Shown here piece after piece: positions 1-9,168 of a stretch of 64,000 nucleotides of DNA. Each line of letters opens with the position of its first letter. Position 1 is the stretch's first letter. A model generated the notes under the pieces. It saw only the letters and a program-made list of their open reading frames with translations. It did no database searches and had not been told where the DNA came from. Source of the DNA: Hyphomonas johnsonii MHS-2 (GTDB lineage Bacteria > Pseudomonadota > Alphaproteobacteria > Caulobacterales > Hyphomonadaceae); NCBI RefSeq assembly GCF_000685275.1, contig NZ_ARYK01000004.1:62001-126000 (forward strand), given 5' to 3'. The translations under genes were made by a program, and so were the position numbers.

Positions 1-1148
1 CTCAGGATCCCGATCAGGAATGGTCCCAGGCCAAGGCCGATGGCGCTGCTGACGAACAGGTTGATCGCCAGTGCGGTGGCGCGTGTCGGCGCTTCGGCAA
101 GGCGTTGCAGGGCGAGGGTGCCCGGGCCGGCCCACAGGTTCGAGAAGAAGCCTGCAATGAAAAAGATGCAGAGCGATGCGCGCACGTCCGGAACCGAGAA
201 CATCGCAAAATAGCCGGCCGCACACAGCGCTGACCCGATGGCTGAAATGAAGACCAACCAACGTGCGTCGATGCTGCCGAGCCGATTACCGAGCTGTCCG
301 CCGACGATTGCGCCGATTGCGCCTCCGGCGCCGCCCAGCAGGCCGAGGCCGAGACCGATTATGGCGATCGGCTCGAGACCGAGCGAGGTGCTCAGGGTCT
401 CAAGCTGTGCCTTGTGGACACGCAGGTAGAATGATGCCGCAAAGGCCATGGATGCGTAGTTTGTGAAACTCAGCAGCCCGCAGCCCAGCATGACCAGCAC
501 GAACGGACGCCGGCTGAGCAAGCGGCCAAGGACGGTCTTCAGGGGAGGCGGGGCAGGGGGCGCCTCACGCCGGGACAGGCGTGGGTCGCGCAAGGTTCGA
601 AGCACCAGTGCGCCAACCAGCAGACCGGGCACGCCAGCGGCCACAACTGTCCAGCGCCAACCGATTTGTGAGACAAGAAGCCCGCCGGCAACAAGGCCGA
701 GGGCTGCCCCGACGGGTGCGCCGAGCCAGAAAATGGCGAGTGCACTGGAGCGCTTCTCGGGCGGAAACTCGTCGGCGATCAGGGATTGCGAAGGCGGGCC
801 GCAACCCGCTTCGCCGACACCGACGCCAACGCGCATGGCCAGCAACTGCACGAAGTTGGTCGCCGCACCGCTCGCCGCAGTGAACGCGCTCCAGACAAGC
901 ACCGCAATCCCGATGACACGGACGCGATTGCCGCGATCTGCCACGCGCGCAATGGGAACGGCAACGACGGAATAGAGAAGCGCGAACGACAGGCCGGTCA
1001 CCGCGCCGAGTTGCGCGTCGGAAAGGCCGAGATCCCGCTTGAGAGGCTCGGCGACGATGTTGATGATTTGCCGGTCCAGCAGGTTGAGCGCGTAGGCAGC
1101 AGCCAGCAGGCCCAGCATCCAGGTGCGATACGTGCCCTTGCCGGACAT
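1..1148 (-). CDS. MFS transporter, Spns-like (3' end cut by window)
   Basis: The reading frame is open from an ATG at 1148 to the window edge, about 382 codons, so the last transmembrane helices are missing. The N-terminus carries LNLLDRQIINIVAEPLKRDL and then GLSDAQLG, typical of proteobacterial spinster-like MFS permeases, followed by alternating hydrophobic helices and the MFS loop A-type stretch PIARVADRGNR. It is third in a minus-strand unit after the SDR gene and TonB receptor 1, 46 bases after the receptor stop. A perfect 11-bp GC stem-loop (1155-1182) fills the gap and covers the place where a ribosome binding site should be. The likely role is inner-membrane transport of whatever the receptor imports, or of a breakdown product. 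The substrate is unknown. Confidence 0.85.
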   Translation of the reverse strand, partial: MSGKGTYRTWMLGLLAAAYALNLLDRQIINIVAEPLKRDLGLSDAQLGAVTGLSFALLYSVVAVPIARVADRGNRVRVIGIAVLVWSAFTAASGAATNFVQLLAMRVGVGVGEAGCGPPSQSLIADEFPPEKRSSALAIFWLGAPVGAALGLVAGGLLVSQIGWRWTVVAAGVPGLLVGALVLRTLRDPRLSRREAPPAPPPLKTVLGRLLSRRPFVLVMLGCGLLSFTNYASMAFAASFYLRVHKAQLETLSTSLGLEPIAIIGLGLGLLGGAGGAIGAIVGGQLGNRLGSIDARWLVFISAIGSALCAAGYFAMFSVPDVRASLCIFFIAGFFSNLWAGPGTLALQRLAEAPTRATALAINLFVSSAIGLGLGPFLIGIL

Positions 1149-1154
1149 GTGAGG

Positions 1155-1182
1155 CGCCGCCGGGCTGGTTGGCCCGGCGGCG
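1155..1182 (-). promoter_or_regulatory. intercistronic stem-loop before the MFS gene
   Basis: CGCCGCCGGGC (1155-1165) pairs perfectly with GCCCGGCGGCG (1172-1182) around a 6-nt loop. It lies between the receptor stop and the MFS start, with only six bases left before the ATG and no U-tract, so it is not a standard terminator. It could stabilise the 3' end of the receptor message or hide the MFS ribosome binding site. The structure is directly visible; the role is inferred. Confidence 0.7.
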
Positions 1183-1194
1183 ACAGGGTGGCTT

Positions 1195-3612
1195 TTAGCT
1201 TCCGAAGAAGACATTCAGCTTCACTCCCAGGGTCCGATTGGAGTCAAGCGCGGGTATGTTCGAATACCCCAGTGTAGACAGTGGATCCGTCCCGTAATTG
1301 CCCGAGTCAAAGGGTGTACGGAAAATACCGGCGACGAACTTCTCATCCAGAAGGTTCCGCCCGAACACGGCAATCCGCCAGGACTGGTCGTTGGGCATAT
1401 AGCTAATCTGTCCGTTCAGAAGGCCATATCCCTCGTTGATCGCATTTGTGTCTGCGACAACGCCGTAGGTTTCCGAGCGATAGTTCCAGTCAGCATGGAA
1501 ATCGAGCGTGCCCTGGGTTCCAACTGGAACGGAGTAGTCACCGCTAAGCGTGTAGGTCCATTCCGGGGAATAGATCTGAGGATAACCGCTTGCGTTGAAC
1601 TGGGGTGGCGCATCGGCCGGCAGGCCCGGTTGGATGTAGTTACATTCTCCGATCGGGTTTGCCGGGTTCGTGTACTGATCGTAGCACTGCACGGCAAACT
1701 CGGTGAACTCGGTCGGAATGTAAGAGACGCTGGCTCCGAATTGCAGGTTCGGTGTGGCCTGCCATTGAGCATCTGCTTCGATGCCCTTGGTTTCCAGGCC
1801 ACCAGCGTTGGTCGTCGTATAATAGTAGACCGGCGGTGTGCCGACCCGTTGCTGCCCCTGGAAATCATCGTAAGTCGTTTTGAAGACGTCGACATTCAGG
1901 TTGAGTGTGCCGTCGAGCAGCGTCGACTTGATGCCAGCCTCCCAGGACTTGGACGTTTCCGGGCGAACCAGTTCCTGCGGCCTGTTTGCCGGATAGGCGA
2001 TCAGCGGGCCTTTGTATCCTCGGGCATAGCTCGAGTAGATGTTGATATTAGGCGTGACATAGTATTGCGCAGTGAGTTTGTAGGTAAATTCATCCGCACT
2101 GGTCGCCGCCGTTGTGGGGGTCGGCGGTGTGTCGGATGGATGGCAGTCACCGCCAAATGCGAAAGCCGTTGCGCACATGAACGGCAGGTCGAAATACCTG
2201 ATCGTCTGCTCCACGTCGTCGCTCGTGTAACGGCCACCAGCGATCAGTGTAAGGCCCGGAGAAACTTCCGCTTCAAGCTGGCCGAAAATGGCCGTGCTCT
2301 CGGTTTCTGCCTGAACGTCGACAGCATAGCCGCTGGCCGCGCCTGGCCCGATCGCCACCGCTGAAAGAATAAAGGGGCTTTCGTCCGGCAGGAACGTCAG
2401 TTTGCCGCCGTTCGTGCCGCGCTGGAATGGCGTGGCGTGGTAATAATAAGCACCTAACGTGTAGTTGAATATGTTCCGTTCACCGTTGAGGCGCAGTTCC
2501 TGTGTAAACTGGTCGCCGCCCGAAGTGTTGTGGTTGTAGCTGTATACTTCAGTCGGTGTAGCGTCCGTGTCGACAGCGATCCGCTGTTCCAGGTCGCGAT
2601 AGGCGGAGATGGAGGTTATCGTTCCGATCGGGGTGTCCCAATTGGCTTCCATTGAAAGGGATGTGTTGGTCTGGCGCGTGTAGTTCTTGCCGTCCCAGGC
2701 TCCTGCCATATTCTCCGGACCGGCTACGATGTCGAACGCGGCCAGTTCATCGCACGGCACAAAGCCGAGGAACCCGCTACCGCATTCACGCAACGTCCAT
2801 GCGCCGTTCGCATCATCGATCAGGCGGCGGTATTCGCCGGTGAACAGCAGTGACAGCGAGTCGGTTGGCTCGACGAGCAACTTGCCCCGGAAGCCAAGGC
2901 GCTCATGGCTCCAGATGTCCTGATTGGTGAGGCGGTTCTCAACGAAACCGTCGCGCTGTTGGTAGACGCCGTTCACGCGCAGCGCGGCTTTCTGGCCCAA
3001 GGGGACATTGAGCGTGGCGGACGAGTTGGTCTCGTTGTCCGTACCGTAGGAAATTGCGGCTTCCAGAGTCGTTTCGTTCAGCTGCGGATTTTTCGTGATG
3101 ATCTGAATAATACCGGCAGAGCTGTTTTTCCCGAAAAGCGTGCCCTGGGGCCCCTTGAGAACCTCGATCCGCTCAATGTCAGTCATCGTCTGGTAGCTTG
3201 GGCCGGCGAACGAGACTTCCGGAAGGCCCTGCACCACGCCGTCAATGACCAGTCCGACGGACTGTTCCGCGGTCATGAGAAGGGATTGCGTGCCAATGCC
3301 GCGGATATTGAAGCCGCCGCCGAAATTGGAGTTGAAATTGACGCCCGGAGACAGGTACTGGATGTCGGCGATCGCGGTGTAGTTCGAGTCAGCGAGCGCA
3401 GCTGCATCAATCACCGAAATCGCGATTGGCACGTCCTGCAGGCTTTCTTCGCGGCGCTGGGCCGTAACGGTGACTTTCTTGAGGTGGGTCGTCGCATCTT
3501 CAACGACTTCGTTTGTCTCGGCCTCGTTTGCGGCCTGGGCTTTCGCCTCTGTCGACAATACCAGCAGACTTACGCCTGCCAGCAGTAACGCTCTTTGATA
3601 CCTGGTCTTCAC
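1195..3612 (-). CDS. TonB-dependent outer-membrane receptor 1
   Basis: The product has 805 residues and imports a substrate across the outer membrane using TonB energy. A signal peptide (hydrophobic ALLLAGVSLLVLS, cleavage near AKAQA) precedes the plug domain, which has the VTVTAQRREESLQDVPIAIS stretch typical of sphingomonad and Hyphomonas-type receptors, and the motif GPQGTLFGKNSSAG. A long beta-barrel follows. I chose the GTG at 3612 because GGGAGGAAG lies directly upstream; a longer frame from GTG 3648 has no such site. The stop is followed by a strong hairpin before the MFS gene. The gene lies 59 bases after the SDR gene, so SDR-receptor-MFS is probably one transcript. Receptors of this class take many ligands and the sequence does not name this one. 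Confidence 0.93.
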   Translation of the reverse strand: MKTRYQRALLLAGVSLLVLSTEAKAQAANEAETNEVVEDATTHLKKVTVTAQRREESLQDVPIAISVIDAAALADSNYTAIADIQYLSPGVNFNSNFGGGFNIRGIGTQSLLMTAEQSVGLVIDGVVQGLPEVSFAGPSYQTMTDIERIEVLKGPQGTLFGKNSSAGIIQIITKNPQLNETTLEAAISYGTDNETNSSATLNVPLGQKAALRVNGVYQQRDGFVENRLTNQDIWSHERLGFRGKLLVEPTDSLSLLFTGEYRRLIDDANGAWTLRECGSGFLGFVPCDELAAFDIVAGPENMAGAWDGKNYTRQTNTSLSMEANWDTPIGTITSISAYRDLEQRIAVDTDATPTEVYSYNHNTSGGDQFTQELRLNGERNIFNYTLGAYYYHATPFQRGTNGGKLTFLPDESPFILSAVAIGPGAASGYAVDVQAETESTAIFGQLEAEVSPGLTLIAGGRYTSDDVEQTIRYFDLPFMCATAFAFGGDCHPSDTPPTPTTAATSADEFTYKLTAQYYVTPNINIYSSYARGYKGPLIAYPANRPQELVRPETSKSWEAGIKSTLLDGTLNLNVDVFKTTYDDFQGQQRVGTPPVYYYTTTNAGGLETKGIEADAQWQATPNLQFGASVSYIPTEFTEFAVQCYDQYTNPANPIGECNYIQPGLPADAPPQFNASGYPQIYSPEWTYTLSGDYSVPVGTQGTLDFHADWNYRSETYGVVADTNAINEGYGLLNGQISYMPNDQSWRIAVFGRNLLDEKFVAGIFRTPFDSGNYGTDPLSTLGYSNIPALDSNRTLGVKLNVFFGS

Positions 3613-3671
3613 TTTCTTCCTCCCATTGATTTTCTGATAGTCCGGCACGGGGTGCTGGCGTGTTTCAGGCG

Positions 3672-4517
3672 CTAGACCCGCATGCCTCCGTCCACGATTA
3701 GAGTCTGTCCGGTCATGAAGCTGGCATCGGAGCTGCCAAGAAACGCAGCAACGGAGGCCATCTCATCCGGTCTCGCCGCCCGTCCGAGCGGAATCCTCGC
3801 CGATATGAATTTCGCCATGATGTCTTCCGGCGAGGAATTCGGGTCCTGCTGCGCGAGCGTTTCGTAGCGCTGGCGAACGTAGGGTGTCAGGGTAATGCCG
3901 GGCGCGAAGGCGTTGACACGAATGCCGTCTCCCGCGACTTCGAGCGCCAGGCTGCGGGTCAGCGCGGTAATGCCGAACTTCGCTGTCGAATAGGCTGAAA
4001 GGCCCGCAACACCGTGGTAGGCGCTTGCCGAGGAGGTGCTTACAATTGCGCCCCCCGGTCTCTTTCGCATGATCGGGATCGCGTGTTTCGCGCACAGGTA
4101 TACTGACGACAGGCTGATATTGAGTGTGTAGTCCCAGTCCGTCCGCGTCAGGTCCGTTACGGGCGTTTGCTCGACCGGGCCGGCGCCGGCACCGCCACCG
4201 GCATTTGCGAACAGGACATCAATACCGCCCAGTTCCCTGGATATTTGCACCATCGCCGCAGCGATTTCGGCTTCGTCGGTGACGTCGGCGCGGACAGCCA
4301 GTCCTGCCTCACCGACGTCGCTCAGGGATGCGGCGACCTCTTGCAGCGACTCAAAGCTTCCAAACCTGGCGTTCGGCACCGCGGGATCGTCACGGCAGAT
4401 GTCGATGACAGCGACCCGTCCACCTTCGGAGGCAACGCGGCGGGCAATCGCCTCACCGATCCCTCCGATCCTGCCTGCTCCGGTAATGACGGCAACTTTC
4501 CCCTCGAAGCGTCGCAT
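3672..4517 (-). CDS. SDR family oxidoreductase
   Basis: A 281-residue classical short-chain dehydrogenase/reductase. It has a Rossmann cofactor motif in the form TGAGRIGGIG near residue 10, the NAG motif, a catalytic Ser in STSSASAY and the YSTAK active site, and ends in the usual TGQTLIVDGG tail. I place the start at ATG 4517 (MRRFEGKVAV), where the family normally begins; the frame extends upstream to 4628 but that part has no homology. It should oxidise or reduce a hydroxyl/keto group on a substrate taken in by the downstream receptor. It is the first gene of a minus-strand unit behind a 550-base non-coding region with an AT-rich block and a dyad. Confidence 0.92.
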   Translation of the reverse strand: MRRFEGKVAVITGAGRIGGIGEAIARRVASEGGRVAVIDICRDDPAVPNARFGSFESLQEVAASLSDVGEAGLAVRADVTDEAEIAAAMVQISRELGGIDVLFANAGGGAGAGPVEQTPVTDLTRTDWDYTLNISLSSVYLCAKHAIPIMRKRPGGAIVSTSSASAYHGVAGLSAYSTAKFGITALTRSLALEVAGDGIRVNAFAPGITLTPYVRQRYETLAQQDPNSSPEDIMAKFISARIPLGRAARPDEMASVAAFLGSSDASFMTGQTLIVDGGMRV

Positions 4518-5066
4518 CAGATCCGCTCGATAGTCAGTGCGCTGCCTGTACGGGAGGCAGTCGATCGAACGGGTGCCTGCTTCGCCGTGATGGCGAGCGT
4601 TCCGAGGCGTTCGCGAGGAGGAAGGCAATTAACCTGCAGGGGCACGTTCAGTATCTCCCCGATGTCCGATTTGTTGAAAACAGAAGGCTTGTGGTTTCTC
4701 GTTGGAGCGACCCTACCCAATAGCCAAATTGCATGCAACATCAATTATCAATTTGGATACAATTTTCGATTTTGTGTGATAAAAATATAAAAAATCAAAT
4801 AAAAACAAAGATTAAAAGAGCGGGTCCGAATTCAGGAACCTCACGGAAACTGAGATGAGGCGCCTGTATCGAATGCAATCGAGCAAAATTTCGAGGGTGG
4901 AACCTGCTTGGAATCCAGATCGCCATTCGCGCCGCCCGGCGCGATTGGCACGCATGGGTTGCGCCCCAAGGCGTGTGCTCTTTCGTGAAGTGTGGAGGTC
5001 GGATCGAATCCCCCGACCCAGCGGGCGGGCCTGGCGTCCAGTACCTGTCGGGCGGATCGCGTCCGT
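4518..5066. other. non-coding region upstream of the SDR-receptor-MFS unit
   Basis: No credible gene is seen in these 549 bases. The part from about 4735 to 4825 is strikingly AT-rich compared with its surroundings and is the probable promoter region for the minus-strand SDR unit. It contains the inverted repeat listed separately. The rest, up to the regulator stop at 5067, has ordinary high-GC composition and I see nothing else in it. Confidence 0.6.
4724..4756. promoter_or_regulatory. candidate operator: CCAAATTG-N17-CAATTTGG
   Basis: A perfect 8-bp inverted repeat, CCAAATTG at 4724-4731 and CAATTTGG at 4749-4756, spaced by 17 bases at the edge of the AT-rich block upstream of the SDR gene. 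Its size suits a dimeric or multimeric DNA-binding protein. The nearby Lrp/AsnC protein is the obvious candidate, but that link is inference. Confidence 0.45.
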
Positions 5067-6083
5067 CTAGCGGATTCGCGCCAGGTCGTGACGGTGCAGG
5101 AAATTGTCGATCAACATCGTCACGCGGTACTGCTTGATCCCATCAAGCGTCGAAACAACCTCGTCGCAGAAATCGGCGATGGCCGCGCTGTCTTGCATTT
5201 GCACGAGCGCCCACAGGTCGTGGGCGCCCGTCATGGTTCCGACAAACGTAACCGCGTCGTGTGCTGTGAGGCGCTCAATCGCGTCTGCGCGACGGGTGGG
5301 CCGGCTGGCGATGCGCACAATGGCGATCGCCGCCTGGTTCAAGGATACCGGATCGCAGACGACACGAAGCTGCATCTGCTTGGTATCGTACATCTTCTTG
5401 ATTCTCTGCCGCACGCTCCCCTCGGAAATGTCCAGCCTGCGCGCGATTTCCCGATTGCTGGTTCGTCCGTCTTCCAGGAGAATCCGCGTGATCTCGCCAT
5501 ACTTGGACTCCATCTGCTCCAGAGGGCGTGTTCGGAGTGACGTCGACAGCTCTCCGTACCCGCTTTCCATCTTTATGATGGTCATGCAGACGTTGCTCCG
5601 GATTCGTTCGATGCCGGGGATGCTGCCGATTTTCTCGAAGAGGATCGTGTTTAGGTGTGCCCGGTCCCTGGCGCGCACGTTCACCAGGATCTGCGGCGCC
5701 TCGATGCATCGCGATACGCTGATCGCTTCATCCAGCAGCGCGATCCTGGCGGCAATTCCGGCCGCATCGCCCACTGTATCGACGTCCGAAAGGCACATGA
5801 GCGTATAGCCGTCGGAGTAGACATCCCGCTGCGCCACAACGCGCATGATGTTATTGTCGGACATGTCCCGGATGCGCTGCGCGACAGTGGATTCCGAAAC
5901 GCCGACCAGGGATGCGATCGCCTTGTTCGTCACCTGGGGGTCATTTTGCAGGGCCTTGATGATCCCGTGATCGATATCGTCCGGCTGTTTTACCAAAGCG
6001 CTCCCCTTATGGTTCCAAATCGCCGACCGGACGCCTGATGCGTGCCCGGAGGCTAGTTCTTGCGAGTTTCCAGTCGTTTTCAT
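5067..6083 (-). CDS. tandem-domain Lrp/AsnC family transcriptional regulator
   Basis: At 338 residues this is about twice the usual AsnC length because the family unit occurs twice. The first winged helix (residues about 36-82, with SLVGVSESTVAQRI) and RAM ligand domain are followed by a second helix-turn-helix (about 195-240, with RRLDISEGSVRQRIKKM) and a second RAM domain. Each half has its own recognition-helix sequence. The gene is divergent from the amidohydrolase at 6280 and sits between the units of the catabolic locus, so it probably controls them in response to a small ligand. The start is uncertain: the ATG at 6083 has no clear ribosome site, while a TTG at 5996 follows AAGGGGAG at short spacing. 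Confidence 0.9.
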   Translation of the reverse strand: MKTTGNSQELASGHASGVRSAIWNHKGSALVKQPDDIDHGIIKALQNDPQVTNKAIASLVGVSESTVAQRIRDMSDNNIMRVVAQRDVYSDGYTLMCLSDVDTVGDAAGIAARIALLDEAISVSRCIEAPQILVNVRARDRAHLNTILFEKIGSIPGIERIRSNVCMTIIKMESGYGELSTSLRTRPLEQMESKYGEITRILLEDGRTSNREIARRLDISEGSVRQRIKKMYDTKQMQLRVVCDPVSLNQAAIAIVRIASRPTRRADAIERLTAHDAVTFVGTMTGAHDLWALVQMQDSAAIADFCDEVVSTLDGIKQYRVTMLIDNFLHRHDLARIR

Positions 6084-6149
6084 GACTGGATCGCTGGCGG
6101 CCGAATGTCCAGCACTATGGAGAATGCGTCACGATTCAAAGGGTATTTG

Positions 6150-6259
6150 AACGCAAAACGCCATTTCCCTTCCGCTTGGGGGGAAAATTGCGTCCAACTA
6201 GGCATTGCGTGAGTCGTATAATGCGTATATTGATGGCAAATAATAAACGCAAAATGCCA
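6150..6259. promoter_or_regulatory. two direct repeats AACGCAAAAYGCCA
   Basis: The 14-mers AACGCAAAACGCCA (6150-6163) and AACGCAAAATGCCA (6246-6259) differ at one base and bracket the divergent promoter region between the regulator and the amidohydrolase. The second copy lies 20 bases before the amidohydrolase start. They are plausible sites for the adjacent regulator; no other role is evident. Confidence 0.45.
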
Positions 6260-6279
6260 ATCATTGCGGAGAAATTGCC

Positions 6280-8031
6280 ATGCATACCAAGAAATTCGAT
6301 ACGATCATAAAAGGCGGAACCATCGTCGATGGAACGCGGTTCCCGCGATTTCGCGGCGACATAGGGATCGTTGGCGACGAGATCGTCGAGATTGGAAATC
6401 TTGCCGGCAGGGAGGCCGACACAACGATCGATGCGGCGGGCATGATCGTTGCGCCCGGGCATGTCGATTTGCACACGCACTATGATGCACAGATCTTCTG
6501 GGATCCGTATTGTTCGAATTCCGGAGAGAATGGCGTGACAACCGTGGTGACGGGAAACTGCGGATTTGGCTTTGCACCCTGCAAGCCGGAAGACCGGGAG
6601 CGATCGATGCTGATGATGGAGAACACCGAACAGGTTCCGATCAAGCAGCTGAAACTGGCCCTGCCCTGGACATGGGAGACCTATCCTGAATGGCTGGATG
6701 CGCTTCGGGCAGTTCCGAAGGGGATCAACCTTCTCATGTTCCTCCCCGTCAATCCGCTGTTGATCTACGTGATGGGGCTGGAGGCGGCAAAATCGCGACG
6801 CCCTACCGGCGAGGAACTCGCCGAGATGAAGCGTTTGATCCATGAGGCCATGGATGCAGGGGCGTGTGGCATCGGGATGTCCTATGTCGGGCATGCCAAC
6901 AGCCACACCGACTATGACGGCACGCCCATGCCGTCCGATACGATGCACAAGGAGGATGCCACCGCGCTGGCGTCGGTCCTGGGCGAGCGTGACGAAGGGT
7001 TTATCCAGCTCCTGCCACAGCTCGGCATGACAAAGGACTTCGAACTGGCCGAACTGATGGCCGCAGCGTCCGGGCGGCCCATCGTCGTCAATGTGATCGC
7101 GCCGTCAACCATGATGCCTGACTTTCATTTGCCCCAGCTCGAATGGCTCGACGAGATGCGTGCGAAGGGCCATCAGATATTTGGCCAGGGGTTTCTTCAT
7201 CGTGCCTGGTCCGAGTTCAATCTGCTTGAGGTCAACATCAATGACCACATTCCGACATGGCGGCGCCTCTCGGCTGTCCCCACGGTTGCGGAGAAGCTCG
7301 CGCTGATTGCCGATCCCGCGTTCCGCAAGGAAATGATCGAAACCTACGACCCCATGCAGACCGCGACAGGAAGCGGACCGCTGGAGCTGATCAAGGTTTC
7401 CGTCGTCAAAGGCTTCCCGGACCTTGAGCACTATGTTGGCCAAACCCTGGGAGAGATCGCCACGGCAGAAGGAAAGCATGTCGTCGAAGCGATGTTCGAC
7501 ATATCGATCGCAACGGAGGGCACGGCCGATTTCCGCACCATCGCGCCATCCGGCGATGATGCAACCCTCATGGCCACGGCGCTCAACCATCCCCTCGTGC
7601 TGGCCGGCACGTCGGATGGTGGCGCCCACAGCAAGTTCTACATTGGCGGACACTGGCCGACGGAACATATCAGCTGGCTGCACCGCGAGAGCGGGGTGAT
7701 CAGCCTGGAAGACCTGCATGCGAAGATGTCGATGGATCCGGCGCGCGTGGCCGGAATTCCCGACCGGGGGGGCCTGCGCCCCGGCATGAAGGCCGACATC
7801 ATAATCTACGACTATGACGAGCTTCGCGTGGCAGACGGCCCGTACGAACTGAAGTATGATCTTCCAGGGGGTGACTGGCGGCGATATCGCCAGTCTTTCG
7901 GTTACAAGTTCATACTGGTGAATGGCGTGGTGACGCACAAGGACGGACAGTCGACAGGCGCACATCCGGGTGGCTTTGTTCAGGTGACGCAGAACCGTCC
8001 CGAACTGCGCGTGCCCGTCGCTGCCGAATAG
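6280..8031 (+). CDS. amidohydrolase, N-acyl-D-amino-acid deacylase family
   Basis: A 583-residue metal-dependent amidohydrolase. The N-terminal composite beta domain begins DTIIKGGTIVDGT. The metal motif HVDLHTHYDAQ lies near residue 63, the family cysteine is in TGNCGFGFAPC, and TSDGGAHSKF near residue 445 gives a late metal/catalytic aspartate region. C-terminal GLRPGMKADIIIYD is standard for the superfamily. Relatives remove acyl groups from D-amino acids or hydrolyse cyclic amides; the substrate here is not determined. GGAG lies 8 bases before the ATG. It heads a plus-strand unit with the lipocalin-like and kinase genes, and is divergent from the tandem AsnC regulator. Confidence 0.9.
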   Translation: MHTKKFDTIIKGGTIVDGTRFPRFRGDIGIVGDEIVEIGNLAGREADTTIDAAGMIVAPGHVDLHTHYDAQIFWDPYCSNSGENGVTTVVTGNCGFGFAPCKPEDRERSMLMMENTEQVPIKQLKLALPWTWETYPEWLDALRAVPKGINLLMFLPVNPLLIYVMGLEAAKSRRPTGEELAEMKRLIHEAMDAGACGIGMSYVGHANSHTDYDGTPMPSDTMHKEDATALASVLGERDEGFIQLLPQLGMTKDFELAELMAAASGRPIVVNVIAPSTMMPDFHLPQLEWLDEMRAKGHQIFGQGFLHRAWSEFNLLEVNINDHIPTWRRLSAVPTVAEKLALIADPAFRKEMIETYDPMQTATGSGPLELIKVSVVKGFPDLEHYVGQTLGEIATAEGKHVVEAMFDISIATEGTADFRTIAPSGDDATLMATALNHPLVLAGTSDGGAHSKFYIGGHWPTEHISWLHRESGVISLEDLHAKMSMDPARVAGIPDRGGLRPGMKADIIIYDYDELRVADGPYELKYDLPGGDWRRYRQSFGYKFILVNGVVTHKDGQSTGAHPGGFVQVTQNRPELRVPVAAE

Positions 8032-8099
8032 CATTGGATGATTCGCCGCGCGTCAGGCTGGCAATGGTCGGCCGATGCCCGCGTGCAGGGGAGGAATGA

Positions 8100-9131
8100 G
8101 TGTCGATCTATTCTGAAGTCGATTTTCCGCACAAGCCCGGTGCCCATCCGGACTGGCAGGAATCATGGGTGCTTATCTTTCGGGACCCACTCACCGGCGC
8201 CGTAGGCTTTCTCAGAACGGGCGCCTACGTCAATCAGGCTCTGACCCAGACCCATTGGGGCATGGCGCTTCCCGACGGAACGCGGTTCCGTCGGCATGTC
8301 CTGGACCGAAAGCTCGAGCCCGGTGATCTGACCGATACCACGATGAATTCCGGCAATATGCAGTTTTCCATTCCGAACATGGAATATTGCCGGTTCGAAG
8401 CCCAGGACGAGGATGCCGACGTCGATCTGAGAATCTATGACTGGTTTCCGTCACAGGACTGGGCGTTTGTTGGCGGCCCGCTTCATGGCAAGCTCCTGGC
8501 AGATGCCGGCCCGGCGGGGCAGGGGGATGTCGGTGCGACCGGCCACCCGGAAAGCGCCGGTCGCGTCGAGGGTCGCATCCGCATCGGTGACCGTGTCATC
8601 GAAATCGAGAACGGCATCGGGTATCGCGACCACGGGTATGGTCCGCGCGCCCACACGATATTTCGCGCCGCACGCTGGCACGCCGGGACGGTCGGCCCGA
8701 ACCTGTCCTACTCCCTGATCAGCATGCTCGATAATGGCGGTGCATTCCACAAGTTCGGCTGGGTCATGCTGAATGGTAAAAGGGAAGTGGTCAAAGATCT
8801 CCACACCGTAAGCTGCACGCTTGCTGATGGCTGTTCCGTCATCGGCGGCTGGACGGTTGTCCAGCTCGAGAATGGCCAGACGCTTCGCATCAATGCCGAG
8901 ACGGTCGATGGAGTCGTCACGTCGACCCACCTGAACAATGGCGGACCAGGGTCTTCCCCGGCCGGCATCGAGGCCTTGTCCATTCCGCGCTGGAACGGCC
9001 AGGCCGGCGTTTGCGATTTCAACATGATCGACAATGCGCATCGCGGTGAGCAGGAAGTGTCCCATACTTTCCTCGCCAACTGCCAGGACGGACTCAGTCA
9101 GCGGACATTCGATGCGTCCTGGATACGATAA
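8100..9131 (+). CDS. lipocalin-like protein of the DUF7064/DUF7065 (AttH-like) type
   Basis: A 343-residue cytoplasmic protein without a signal peptide. N-terminal SWVLIFRDPLTGAVGF and central GYRDHGYGPR, followed by WHAGTVGPNLSYS, are the recognisable marks; I relate them from memory to AttH/Svf1-like lipocalin-type proteins that often lie next to APH-like kinases. No enzymatic residues can be named. The start is a GTG at 8100 behind GGGGAGGA; an ATG four bases upstream is in another frame. A paralog with RDRSWGIRDH and SGTVGPELSF lies at 10278-11273. Both are paired with a kinase gene, which suggests the protein handles the kinase's hydrophobic substrate or product. That is inference. Confidence 0.75.
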   Translation: MSIYSEVDFPHKPGAHPDWQESWVLIFRDPLTGAVGFLRTGAYVNQALTQTHWGMALPDGTRFRRHVLDRKLEPGDLTDTTMNSGNMQFSIPNMEYCRFEAQDEDADVDLRIYDWFPSQDWAFVGGPLHGKLLADAGPAGQGDVGATGHPESAGRVEGRIRIGDRVIEIENGIGYRDHGYGPRAHTIFRAARWHAGTVGPNLSYSLISMLDNGGAFHKFGWVMLNGKREVVKDLHTVSCTLADGCSVIGGWTVVQLENGQTLRINAETVDGVVTSTHLNNGGPGSSPAGIEALSIPRWNGQAGVCDFNMIDNAHRGEQEVSHTFLANCQDGLSQRTFDASWIR

Positions 9132-9168
9132 GACACGCGCCAACAGCGCACCACAGAGAGGATTTACG

